The translations under genes were made by a program, and so were the position numbers. The notes under the pieces were generated by a model. The model was given only the letters and a program-made list of their open reading frames with translations, did not search any database and had not been told where the DNA came from. 64,000 nucleotides of DNA from Litoreibacter ascidiaceicola (GTDB lineage: Bacteria > Pseudomonadota > Alphaproteobacteria > Rhodobacterales > Rhodobacteraceae): contig NZ_FQUV01000003.1 of NCBI RefSeq assembly GCF_900129235.1, positions 1 to 64,000 of the forward strand, given 5' to 3'. This document shows positions 17,429 to 26,038 of the stretch, in pieces. Within the stretch, counting starts at the first letter, position 1; each line of letters begins with the position of its first letter.

Positions 17429-18179
17429 GTTAGATTTATGGTGAACTTGCGTGAACGTCAATGGAATGGTGTGAATTTAACATGCTGAAAATATTGTTTT
17501 TTATTGAATTATAGTGAATGTGGGTGAACCCCCAAAAACAGGGGGCATACGGACTTCGTCTCTGCTATCCCTTATCACCCAACTTCCCAGACTGGCTTCT
17601 TGTGATGTTGAAGCTGTGTATGGGTGTCCAGCTCGACGTTATGCGCGTACAAAAGAGCTGCCTAAAGTACTGACCAGTTTGAAAGCTGGCCAGGTACTTT
17701 GCAACCATTTCAGCTGATGTCTCATCTGTCGGCTAAGCATGTCCTGCGCCTATTTCCGGCTTTTCCACTGACATGTGGGTAGCGCTGCTCCTTGCAGAAA
17801 TAATGCTACTCACAGCTAAGATCTGCGTCTGCTTTTTGCCGCTGTTTTGAGTATCTCGGGTGTGCAGAGAACCGCCACTCTGCGCCCTCGGTTTATATCA
17901 CCGCCCGCGCAACATTTGAAAAACGGCCGTTGGCCGCGCGGGCCGCAAGGTCGGCTTTTCGTCCTGCTAACTGTGAATTCGACATTGGATCCTCGCTGCC
18001 GTCGGCATGAATGACCGGTTTTTCCTCCGCGCGACCACACCAGGTTTCTCGCACACGCGGCATTGCCTATTCAGCGAGCATATGCAGCACAAAATTCCAG
18101 TTCACAGGTTGGGCTCGCAGTGCGCTTTCGCCGCTGCTTGTTCGCCCGTCTCCTCTAAATCGGCAACGGCAAGCATCGT
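17429..18179. other. Island-edge stretch without supported genes
   Basis: About 750 bases with only short, unconvincing open frames on both strands. The left part is AT-rich (17430-17520). A strong imperfect inverted repeat lies at 17664-17700. The rest (17720-18170) shows no codon pattern I can defend and may be decayed mobile DNA between the integrase and the recombinase pseudogene. Confidence 0.5.
17664..17700. repeat. Imperfect inverted repeat / hairpin
   Basis: The arms AAAGTACTGACCAG and CTGGCCAGGTACTTT pair with one mismatch and one bulge around the loop TTTGAAAG. The inner and outer arm ends (CCAG/CTGG, AAAGTAC/GTACTTT) are perfect. It has no gene around it and lies just outside the right att-like repeat. 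Confidence 0.55.
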
Positions 18180-18440
18180 TCGCCGACATCGCTTTGAGGT
18201 CGATGCGTTTGGCAATACTTAAAGCGTCTTCCAACTCAACCCCTTGGTAACGCACTGTGCTATCGACCTTGATGTGGCCAAGCAAAAGTTGCACGGCACG
18301 AAGCTGCCCGTTTTGCGGTCCATCTCCGCAGCTTTGGTCCGGCGGAGCGAATGAGTGCCGTAGCCACTCGGCTCTAATCCGATCGTGGACACCCAATCAC
18401 GAACAATTCGCCCGCAAGTTCGAGTCGTGCACGGATCGCC
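18180..18440 (-). pseudogene. Decayed tyrosine recombinase with frameshift
   Basis: Two minus-strand frames together give the C-terminal catalytic part of an integrase. The first holds IVRDWVSTIGLEPSGYGTHS followed by LRRTKAAEMDRKTG. The second continues LRAVQLLLGHIKVDSTVRYQ and then GVELEDALSIAKRIDL. They contain the H-x-x-R arginine pair, the LGH histidine and the RY tyrosine. Joining needs one base added near 18303-18308 (GGCAG to GGCCAG), so the gene is broken by an apparent single-base deletion. No intact N-terminal domain is found upstream. Confidence 0.75.
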
Positions 18441-18628
18441 CGCACCTTTTGGAAAGCAGCGGTCGCTTCTGCCCGATAATTCGCCCTTTGTTCCAGGCTT
18501 TGCGCTTTGGGGATACTGCGGGAAGTTGGACTCTTGGCATAATATGCCCTCCAGTCCTCGCTCCATACCCAAGCATCAGCACAGTGCTGACGACCGGCGC
18601 TAAAGTGCTTCATTGGCTGAGAGGAGTA

Positions 18629-18754
18629 TTAGTCCTTTTCCAGATACGTCTGTTCCGACAGCATGCGATCACGGCGCATTTCAAGCCACATTGCGTTCAC
18701 GACAGCAAACATCGCGGCCAGAGGCAGGCCAAGTAGCCAGGCAAAATACCACAT
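18629..18754 (-). CDS. cydX: Cytochrome bd oxidase small subunit CydX
   Basis: A 41-residue single-span membrane protein starting MWYFAWLLGLPLAAMFAVV, the diagnostic CydX opening (MWYFAWILG in E. coli-type proteins), with a charged C-terminal tail after LEMRRDRM. CydX stabilises the haem arrangement of the CydAB quinol oxidase. It lies 25 bases downstream of cydB in the same orientation, the usual place. Most automatic gene finders miss it because of its size. Confidence 0.9.
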   Translation of the reverse strand: MWYFAWLLGLPLAAMFAVVNAMWLEMRRDRMLSEQTYLEKD

Positions 18755-18779
18755 TCTGTTTTCCTTCCGGTTTAGCGAA

Positions 18780-19940
18780 TTAGTAGGCGGAACTGGATTC
18801 CGTCACGTCAGCTTCGGTGACTTTACCCCAAAGCACTTTATAGACCCAGGCGGTGTAAGCCAGAATAAGCGGCATGAAAATGATTGTCGCGATCAGCATC
18901 ACGAACAAAGTAAGATGTGAGGAAGAGCTGTCCCACACGGTCAGGGACGACCTCGGATCAAGAGATGAGGGCAGGATGAAGGGAAACATCGTCAGCCCGA
19001 CAGAAGAGATCGTACCGAAAATTCCGAGTTTGGACCAGAGTAGCGTTGAGCCTTCACGGCCTGCACGCAAGCCCAACACTGCCATGACCATCCCAAAAAG
19101 GCCGAGCACAGGCGCAAGCGCGATCCAGGGGCGCGCGAAGTAGGCAGCAAGCCAGCTGTCAGTGCGCACCACCTCGGAGTAAAGCGGGTTGGAAGGGCCG
19201 TTTGCGACAACGTCTGAAGTAAAGGCGTAGCCCTCAATGCCAAAAGCAAGCCAGACACCCGCCAACACATAGCCCGTGATCGTTAAAAGACCTGCCACTG
19301 ATCCGATCGAGCGTGCACGTGTCGCCACGATACCTTCAGCCTTGAAGGAGAGCCAAGCCGCTCCGTGGGTTACGAGCATCGCAAGCGAGACCACGCCAGT
19401 GAGTACCGCGAAGGGATTTAGCAGCCCGGCGAACTTGGCGTAGAAGGCACCTTCGTAGCGTGCGAACAGATCAGGTGTCAGCTCAAACGGCACGCCTTGC
19501 AGCACATTGCCCACCGCCACACCAAAGAGAAGAGCGGGCACGGCGCCGCCAGCGAACAAGGCCCAGTCCCAAGTGGCTCGCCAGCGTGCGCTCTCGCGTT
19601 TGGAGCGGTATTTGAACGCAACTGGCCGAACGATAAGGGCTGCGAGAATAACGAACATCGCGAGGTAGAAGCCGGAGAAGCTGACCGCGTAAAGCGGAGG
19701 CCAGGCTGCGAAGATCGCACCACCGCCGAGGATGAACCAAACCTGGTTGCCCTCCCAGACAGGCCCGACGGTATTGATCGCCACGCGGCGCTCGATGTCA
19801 GTTCTGGCAACAAAGGGCAGCAATGCTCCAACACCCATATCGAAGCCGTCAGTAAGTGCAAAACCGATAAGCAGCACGCCCAGAAGCGCCCACCAGATCA
19901 CGCGCAGGATATCGTAGCTGATGAATTCATGCAGGATCAT
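18780..19940 (-). CDS. cydB: Cytochrome bd ubiquinol oxidase subunit II
   Basis: Inner-membrane subunit of the bd-type quinol oxidase, which reduces oxygen to water with high affinity and without proton pumping. It has 386 residues and about eight to nine hydrophobic helices. The N-terminal signature VLLIGFALTDGFDMGVGALL and the GNQVWFILGGGAIFAAWPP block are typical of CydB. It lies 5 bases after cydA and 25 bases before cydX, so the three form one transcript. Length is normal for the family. Confidence 0.96.
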   Translation of the reverse strand: MILHEFISYDILRVIWWALLGVLLIGFALTDGFDMGVGALLPFVARTDIERRVAINTVGPVWEGNQVWFILGGGAIFAAWPPLYAVSFSGFYLAMFVILAALIVRPVAFKYRSKRESARWRATWDWALFAGGAVPALLFGVAVGNVLQGVPFELTPDLFARYEGAFYAKFAGLLNPFAVLTGVVSLAMLVTHGAAWLSFKAEGIVATRARSIGSVAGLLTITGYVLAGVWLAFGIEGYAFTSDVVANGPSNPLYSEVVRTDSWLAAYFARPWIALAPVLGLFGMVMAVLGLRAGREGSTLLWSKLGIFGTISSVGLTMFPFILPSSLDPRSSLTVWDSSSSHLTLFVMLIATIIFMPLILAYTAWVYKVLWGKVTEADVTESSSAY

Positions 19941-19945
19941 GGCAT

Positions 19946-21559
19946 TTACTCCGCTGGTGTTTCGGCAAAGGGAACGTTGCCGTCATGGGTGCGCAGGCGG
20001 TGTTCGTGGCGTGCAGTCCAGACTTCGGTTTCTTCGACATCTTCGAACGGACCCTTGCGAATGTATTTCAGCATCAGGCCCATCTCGACTACGAACAGCA
20101 CGGTGTAGAAGATCATGAAGCCGGCCAGCGTCAGCAGCAGATCGGCGACCGACAGGTGGCTGACGGAAAGTGCCGTGGGCAACACGCCGTCCACCGTCCA
20201 CGGCTGGCGGCCGAACTCGGCCACGAACCAGCCAAGCTCTGCCGCGATCCAGGGTGTCGGAATGATCAGGACAGCACCCCAGAGCGCCCAGCGTGGGTAG
20301 TCTTGCCCGCGAAAGCTCGAGCGCCAGAAGAAATAGGCCATCACGGCGATGAAGCTGAAGCCCAGAGCGACCATGATGCGGAAGGCCCAGAACAGCGGCC
20401 AGACTGTCGGCACCGTGTCGTTTGAGGCCTGCAGAATCTGCGCCTCACTCGCGTCGCGCGGGTCTTCCACGTAGCGTTTCAGCAAGAAGGCGTAGCCCAG
20501 ATCGCCGCTATGCGCTTCGAATGTGCCGCGCACCTCTGCGCTTGTGGCGTCGCGCTGCTCACGGATTGTCATCAGCGCATCATAGGCGATGATGCCGGAG
20601 CGGATGCGTGTCTCGGCTTCGGCGACCAACTCGTCGATACCGGCGATGTCAGTTGTGAGCGAGCGTGTCCCGATAAGGCCCATGACATAGGGAATATGCA
20701 CCGCATATTTTGTCTCGCGCGCGTCCTGATCGGGCAGGCCGACCAGAGTGAAGGAGGCAGGGGCAGGCTCGGATTCCCACATGCCTTCGATTGCGGCGAG
20801 CTTCATACGTTGGCTGTGGGTGGCCGAATATCCGGACTCATCACCGAGGATGACAACGGAAAGCGCAGAGGCCAGCCCGAAAGACGCGGCGACAGTTATC
20901 GAGCGGCGTGCCAGCTCGATGTGCCGCCCCTTGAGCAGATACCATGCCGATACGCCGAGCACGAAAACCGATGCGGTGACGTAACCCGCCGAGACGGTGT
21001 GAACGAACTTGGCCTGTGCGACCTCGTTGAACATAACGTCAAAAAAACTGGTCATTTCCATGCGCATTGTATCGGGGTTGAACTCTGCTCCGACAGGGTT
21101 TTGCATCCAGCCATTGGCGATCAGGATCCAAAGCGCCGAGAAGTTCGAGCCGATGGCAACAAGCCATGTCACGGTGAGGTGGCCCACCTTGCTCAGCTTG
21201 TCCCAGCCAAAGAAGAACAGGCCGACGAATGTCGCCTCAAGGAAGAACGCCATCAGCCCCTCAAGCGCCAGCGGTGCGCCGAAAATGTCACCAACGTAGT
21301 GGCTGAAGTATGACCAGTTCATGCCGAACTGGAATTCCATCGTAATTCCCGTGGCCACGCCAATCGCGAAGTTGATGCCGAAGAGCATGCCCCAAAACTT
21401 CGTCATCTGCCGCCAGATCGGACGGTCTGTCATGACGTAGACTGTTTCCATGATCGCCACCAGCACTGCCAAACCTAGTGTTAGCGGCACAAAAAGGAAA
21501 TGATACATAGCTGTCATCGCAAATTGCAGACGTGACAGATCGACGATATCAAGCTCCAT
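19946..21559 (-). CDS. cydA: Cytochrome bd ubiquinol oxidase subunit I
   Basis: Haem-bearing subunit of the bd oxidase, which oxidises quinol and reduces oxygen. I chose the ATG at 21559 (MELDIVDLSRLQFAMTAMYH), preceded by AGGAG, in place of the longer frame. The product is 537 residues. The N-terminal histidine in MYHFLFVPLTLG is the expected haem b595 ligand position. The Q-loop region is present, and the GRQPWTVDGVLPTA motif is the CydA signature. About nine membrane helices. It lies 102 bases downstream of cydC on the same strand and may be read through from cydDC or have its own promoter in that gap. Confidence 0.96.
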   Translation of the reverse strand: MELDIVDLSRLQFAMTAMYHFLFVPLTLGLAVLVAIMETVYVMTDRPIWRQMTKFWGMLFGINFAIGVATGITMEFQFGMNWSYFSHYVGDIFGAPLALEGLMAFFLEATFVGLFFFGWDKLSKVGHLTVTWLVAIGSNFSALWILIANGWMQNPVGAEFNPDTMRMEMTSFFDVMFNEVAQAKFVHTVSAGYVTASVFVLGVSAWYLLKGRHIELARRSITVAASFGLASALSVVILGDESGYSATHSQRMKLAAIEGMWESEPAPASFTLVGLPDQDARETKYAVHIPYVMGLIGTRSLTTDIAGIDELVAEAETRIRSGIIAYDALMTIREQRDATSAEVRGTFEAHSGDLGYAFLLKRYVEDPRDASEAQILQASNDTVPTVWPLFWAFRIMVALGFSFIAVMAYFFWRSSFRGQDYPRWALWGAVLIIPTPWIAAELGWFVAEFGRQPWTVDGVLPTALSVSHLSVADLLLTLAGFMIFYTVLFVVEMGLMLKYIRKGPFEDVEETEVWTARHEHRLRTHDGNVPFAETPAE

Positions 21560-21661
21560 TTCTAGTGCTCCTTGGTTTCTGCTGGCAAAACCATCTGGCA
21601 TTGTCAGGCAGTGTAGGTGACGGCCGCGCCATGGCGGTCAGTAAGATATAAGCCTGCGGTG

Positions 21662-23269
21662 TTACCGAGATATATTCAGTTTTTTAGATATATCAAATAC
21701 AGGATGATCCACGCTGCGGTGCAGTGTCGCAAGGATCGCTGCATCAGGCGAGGCTTTGCGGATGCCGGACAGAACCAGCGTTGCTGTGGCATCGTCGAGA
21801 CCTTCTGTCGGCTCATCCAAAAGCAATAGCTTCGGCTTTCTAAGCAGGGCACGCGCAAGCGTCAGTCGGCGCGCCTGACCACCTGAAAGACCCGTGCCGC
21901 CCTCGCCCAGTTGCGTTTCAAGCCCGCCTCGCGCGCGAAGGACACCGTCAAGCGCGACAGCCGCAAGCGCCTGCCACATCTCCTCATCGCCCGTCCCGCC
22001 AGATAATGACAGGTTTTCCCGGATAGACCCTGCAATCAACGCACTGCGTTGTGGCACCATGGTCACGATCTCGCGCAGGGCCGATTCAGACAATTCATCG
22101 GGCCTTGTGCCAAATATCAAAATGCCGTCACTCGCGGCCATTCCGGTAACCTGCATCAACAAACTGGTCTTGCCACCGCCACTTGGACCTGTGAGCGCAG
22201 CCGCCTCGCCTACATCTAGGCGAAGCGTCAGGTTTGGGGTGTCGATTGTCAGAACGGGTGCATCAAGCTTAGCGTGGGATTTGGCTGTTGTTTCAGGCAT
22301 TGTCTTTGGCGCATGTCCGATCCGTTCTGCCGCACCTGTCATCTTGCCGTAGTCTGCCACACCGCGCGCCAGCGGTGGCAAGGCTTCGGCCAGCGCCAGC
22401 GCAACGAAGACGCCAATCGCGCCGGTCGCAGGATTGATTGCGCCCCGTGCCACAAGGGCAGCTCCGACCATCAGGGCAAGTCCCGTCACCGCTGCGGTCA
22501 AGATCGAAAGGGCAGCGGCGGCGTTGCGGTCCGAAAGGTCCAACGCCCGCATCATCTTGCGCGAAGAGCCATCGAGGCTCAGCATGTCATCTTCACGTTT
22601 TGCAATACGTGCGCGCAGGATCAGTGCCTGACGATCTCTGATCATATCGATTATACCGCGCCGCAGGGCTTGCGCCTGCGATTCCGATTGGCCCGAGGGC
22701 ACGACACTTTGGCGGGCCAGCCGCCAGAACACAAAGGCCGCAAAAGGCACGTAGCCCACCAGAACGGCACTAGCGACAGCCCAACCCGCCAGCCATCCAA
22801 GCATTAGAAAGACAATCAAATGTGTGACCAGTGCCGCCAGCCCGGGCAGGAAAAGCCGCAAAATAACCCCGTCGAGTGCATCCACATCAGAAATGATCCT
22901 GGTGAGTTCGGCCTCGCCGCGCAGGCGTACCAGAGCACGTGCATCAAGGCCAACCTGACGTCGCAGCAGCGACACCCGCAGCGCCGCCAGCGCCCGCAGT
23001 GTTGCATCATGGGTAAGCAACCGTTCGCCATAGCGTGCGGCAGTGCGACCAAGTGCCAGAAACCGAACACCTGCCGAAGGGCGAAACACGTCAAAAGCGA
23101 TGCCGATACCTGCCAGACCCGCGATCCCTGTTGCTGTGATAAACCAGCCAGAGAGCCCCAGAAGTGCCGCGCCCATCAGCAGAACGATCACTGAAAGGGC
23201 AGCCCCACGCACCATGGATTTGGGCTCCGCCGTCAACAGCAGGCGGATGATGGGCAAGAGCGACTTCAT
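21662..23269 (-). CDS. cydC: Thiol reductant ABC exporter subunit CydC
   Basis: Half of the CydDC heterodimeric ABC exporter, which moves glutathione/cysteine-type thiols to the periplasm and is required for cytochrome bd assembly. It has 535 residues. The N-terminal six-helix transmembrane domain (to about residue 320) is followed by the ATPase domain with Walker A TGPSGGGKTSLLM, signature LSGGQARRL and Walker B LLLLDEPTEGLD. The start overlaps the cydD stop (ATGA). Placement next to cydAB supports the name over other exporter ATPases. Confidence 0.92.
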   Translation of the reverse strand: MKSLLPIIRLLLTAEPKSMVRGAALSVIVLLMGAALLGLSGWFITATGIAGLAGIGIAFDVFRPSAGVRFLALGRTAARYGERLLTHDATLRALAALRVSLLRRQVGLDARALVRLRGEAELTRIISDVDALDGVILRLFLPGLAALVTHLIVFLMLGWLAGWAVASAVLVGYVPFAAFVFWRLARQSVVPSGQSESQAQALRRGIIDMIRDRQALILRARIAKREDDMLSLDGSSRKMMRALDLSDRNAAAALSILTAAVTGLALMVGAALVARGAINPATGAIGVFVALALAEALPPLARGVADYGKMTGAAERIGHAPKTMPETTAKSHAKLDAPVLTIDTPNLTLRLDVGEAAALTGPSGGGKTSLLMQVTGMAASDGILIFGTRPDELSESALREIVTMVPQRSALIAGSIRENLSLSGGTGDEEMWQALAAVALDGVLRARGGLETQLGEGGTGLSGGQARRLTLARALLRKPKLLLLDEPTEGLDDATATLVLSGIRKASPDAAILATLHRSVDHPVFDISKKLNISR

Positions 23270-24930
23270 GGTTTCACCTTCACAGTGGCGTCCATCGCGC
23301 CAAAGACCGCTGGATCATGCGTCGCCACTATCAGACTGTGCCCCGCGTCCTTCAGCCGTTTCAGCGATGCAATGACGAGGGCCGCTGTTTCAGGATCAAG
23401 ATCAGCTGTTGGCTCGTCAGCAAGGATAAGCTCGCGCCCACTCAAGACCGCGCGGGCGACCATGAGGCGCCGCGCCTCGCCGCCCGATACGCCGCCGCCT
23501 GTCTCGCCGAGGTGGGTGTCGAGCCCATCAGGCAAGCGCGCGACGATCCTGTCTGCCTCGGCAAGGGTCAAAGCACCCCAGAGGTCGGCCTCGTCCGCGT
23601 CGGGGTCGAGCCAGTGGCGTAGCCTTTGATCAGAAAAATGTGGCTTTTGGGGGATCAAAGCAATGCGCGCCCGCCATGCGTCCGCTTTGTCCTCGTCCAG
23701 CGTCTCACCGCATACGGTTATATGCCCCAGCGCGAGCGGAACAAGGCCCGCGATGGCTTCCAGAGTTGTGCTTTTTCCTGCACCACTGGGGCCGACAAGC
23801 GCGACGGATTCACCAGCATTCAACTTGAAGTTCGGCAGTGGCAATATCCGCTCGGAATATGCAACGGCGGCACCGCAAAGCTCTAGTGAAATCGGGCCGC
23901 TCAGAGGCGCAGTCGCACGCGCCGCACCCAGAAAAGCCACGCGCTCAACCGCGTCAAGTTCTTCCAACTCGGCCATCACGGACAAGCCCGCAGCGCGATC
24001 ATGCCACGCTGCTGCCAGATCTCGAAAGGACTGAAAAAATTCGGGCGCGATCAGCAACAGGAACAGGCCCTCACCAAGCCCAAGCGGGGTTTCCCAACTC
24101 CCGAAAGTGATTTCCCCCAAGAGGGTGAAGCCAACGAAAACCGCGATCATCGCGACACCGATGGCACTGAAAAGCTCCAGCACCGTCGATGACAGAAAAG
24201 CCACCCGCAGCACTGCCATGGTCTTGACGCGCAAGGCCTCGGCTCTCTCCTCAAATTCTGCTGACGCACGGTCGATCGCCCCCAAAAGCCGGATGTCGAG
24301 CATCGCCGAAAGCCGGTCCATCAGCATGGCGTTCATCGTGCCAACTTCGACCATCTGTCGCCGAGATGCCTCTTCGGCGGCCATGCCGACCAGCGCCATA
24401 AATACGGGGATCAGCGGCCCTGTGACCAGCAAGACAAGCCCTGCGGCCCACGAAAACCAAAACGTCACCGCAAGCAAGACAACCGGCAGGATCGACACAC
24501 GCATCATGGCCACATGGTAACGCGTGATCCAAGGCTGAAGGAGCGGAAGCTTCTGCACTGCGAGCGCAGCAATCTCGGCTGAGCTGATACCAGCGCGCGC
24601 GCGTGCTTCGCGTGAGATGAGAGCCGCACGTTCTCGCGCGATGGTCTGATCGGCGGCATCAAAAAGGTAGGCGCCAGCCGCCCGCTTCAAGTGCGCACTC
24701 AGGAGGCCGCCCAGAACAAAAAACAGGGCTGCGATGTTGGTTCGGTTCATCTCGCCCATCACCCAACCCGAAATGGCCCATGCCAGCGCGCCCGCCTGTG
24801 CGGGCCATATCAGGCCGGAAGCAACAGACAGCGCACCAGCAACGCGCAACTGGTGGGCCACAGGTACTATGATCCGTTCGTTTGCAAGTCTGCGACTTGA
24901 CTTCGTATCTTGCTGCTGCGGCCTCGTCAT
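23266..24930 (-). CDS. cydD: Thiol reductant ABC exporter subunit CydD
   Basis: Partner half of CydDC. I chose the ATG at 24930 (MTRPQQQDTKSSRR); the frame opens further at 25029 with no better support. The product is 554 residues: an N-terminal membrane domain with about six helices, then the ATPase domain with Walker A GPSGAGKSTTLEAIAG, signature VSGGEARRLMVARA and Walker B ILADEPTADLD. First gene of the minus-strand cydD-cydC-cydA-cydB-cydX series. No clear FNR-type dyad (TTGAT-N4-ATCAA) was seen upstream. Confidence 0.92.
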   Translation of the reverse strand: MTRPQQQDTKSSRRLANERIIVPVAHQLRVAGALSVASGLIWPAQAGALAWAISGWVMGEMNRTNIAALFFVLGGLLSAHLKRAAGAYLFDAADQTIARERAALISREARARAGISSAEIAALAVQKLPLLQPWITRYHVAMMRVSILPVVLLAVTFWFSWAAGLVLLVTGPLIPVFMALVGMAAEEASRRQMVEVGTMNAMLMDRLSAMLDIRLLGAIDRASAEFEERAEALRVKTMAVLRVAFLSSTVLELFSAIGVAMIAVFVGFTLLGEITFGSWETPLGLGEGLFLLLIAPEFFQSFRDLAAAWHDRAAGLSVMAELEELDAVERVAFLGAARATAPLSGPISLELCGAAVAYSERILPLPNFKLNAGESVALVGPSGAGKSTTLEAIAGLVPLALGHITVCGETLDEDKADAWRARIALIPQKPHFSDQRLRHWLDPDADEADLWGALTLAEADRIVARLPDGLDTHLGETGGGVSGGEARRLMVARAVLSGRELILADEPTADLDPETAALVIASLKRLKDAGHSLIVATHDPAVFGAMDATVKVKP

Positions 24931-25216
24931 CTTGTCGCGCTTTCCGATATTGCTTTGGCTTTGCGAAGGGTGTTTGAAACTCGCGCCGATTGTTTTTCTC
25001 TGAGCACTTCGTATGGGGTTTGACCGCACGGGACGCTACCCAGTTTGGCAAAATTTTGGAAGCTCTTCCGTTCGGCGAGTTTCGTCTCTAGATCAACACC
25101 TCTTCTTTAGCCGGAATGGCCGAACTTGCCGCCGCGCGGCGGCACTTAATTTGGGGCCAATTGACGCGTGGTTAGCACCGGGTGAGTGTCACTGGCGTCG
25201 CATTGCAAAAGCGTAG
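24931..25216. other. Intergenic region upstream of cydD with GC palindrome
   Basis: It must hold the cydD promoter on the minus strand. The only striking structure is a perfect 16-base palindrome GCCGCCGCGCGGCGGC at 25128-25143, about 200 bases upstream of cydD. No recognised oxygen-regulator site was found. Confidence 0.4.
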
Positions 25217-25495
25217 TCAGACATTTTCGCCGCCGGTTTGGTCTTTATCGTCATCGACCGACGGGCCCCGCAACGGGTCAAAATCGGGATAGCCGAACGC
25301 GCTCTTGAAACGGGCCACAAAGTCTTTCTCTAACGCGGATCGCGCGTTCGGAGCGGACAAGTTGGCGCGGGCAAACTCCCGCAGCATTTGGAAGCTTGCA
25401 ATGAGTTGGGGCCTCGAGATATCGCTGATAATCTCCAGCCGATCTAAGGTCGCATATTCGTCCGGACCCGGTTGCGACTCCGCCAAAAAGAACAA
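25217..25495 (-). pseudogene. Unidentified gene, C-terminal part, apparently cut by an IS
   Basis: An open minus-strand frame of 92 codons ending at 25217. It has no good start: the frame opens at TTG and continues in-frame to about 25505, where an IS3 end begins. The product reads like the end of a larger soluble protein (EYATLDRLEIISDISRPQ, FARANLSAPNARSALEKDF) with an acidic tail. The family is not recognised. Best explained as a gene truncated by the insertion, although a short standalone gene is possible. Confidence 0.45.
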
Positions 25496-25505
25496 CCCAC
25501 CTGTC

Positions 25506-25740
25506 TGACGTCAGCGCCTAGGGGTCCAAATAGCGGTATTTGATAAGAGAGTGTTCTTAGCTCATCGTAACCACTGCGGAGTGGAAGATGAGACAGACAA
25601 CTGGAACACGCAAAAGCCTTGGCGAGAAGATCGTCAAAGATATCAAACGTGCCACGCGCAAGCATTACTCATCCGAAGAGAAGATCAGGATCGTGCTGGA
25701 CGGTCTGCGTGGTGAGGACAGCATCGCAGAGCTGTTCGAG
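25506..25740 (+). mobile_element. IS3-family fragment: left end and 5' part of orfA
   Basis: The frame from ATG 25588 encodes MRQTTGTRKSLGEKIVKDIK and then RKHYSSEEKIRIVLDGLRGE, the N-terminal HTH part of an IS3-family OrfA. It stops matching after IAELF near 25735, and orfB is absent. Upstream, TGACGTCAGCGCCTAGGGG at about 25506 resembles an element end and shares the CCTAGGGG-like core with the IS end at 81-95. So this is a truncated copy, possibly related to the element at the window start. Confidence 0.7.
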
Positions 25741-26038
25741 TGTCTTTCGTTTGCTCCTTTTTCTGTGTTGTAGGATGGCTTTGTTACGACCGAAGTAAAC
25801 GTCAGACATTCCGAAAGTTGCTCCGTGAGTTCAGGAGTAATCCCCCCTCGGTCAAATTTGCGCGCATTGTCGCTTGCGTCGACGAAACTAACGGCAGGAC
25901 TTTGCCGATTCGCCACGACTTCGCCGCTGTTCATTCCAATCAATAACACATTCGCGCCATAGCGTCGGCGTCGCGAGTCGTCGGCTCGGATCAACCGCAT
26001 CTTAAACGCGGAATGCAACATTCTTGTGAGGACTTTCA
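25741..26038. other. Upstream region of the RTX/beta-helix gene
   Basis: About 300 bases between the IS fragment and the large exoprotein gene. A minus-strand open frame covers it, but its product is not recognised and shows no coding signs I trust. The promoter of the downstream gene should lie here; no clear -35/-10 pair stands out. A weak GAGGAC ribosome site lies just before the ATG at 26039. Confidence 0.4.

Noticed and set aside
20510-21313. Plus-strand open frame of 267 codons
   Set aside because: Antisense to cydA, with a composition typical of shadow frames and no recognisable motif.
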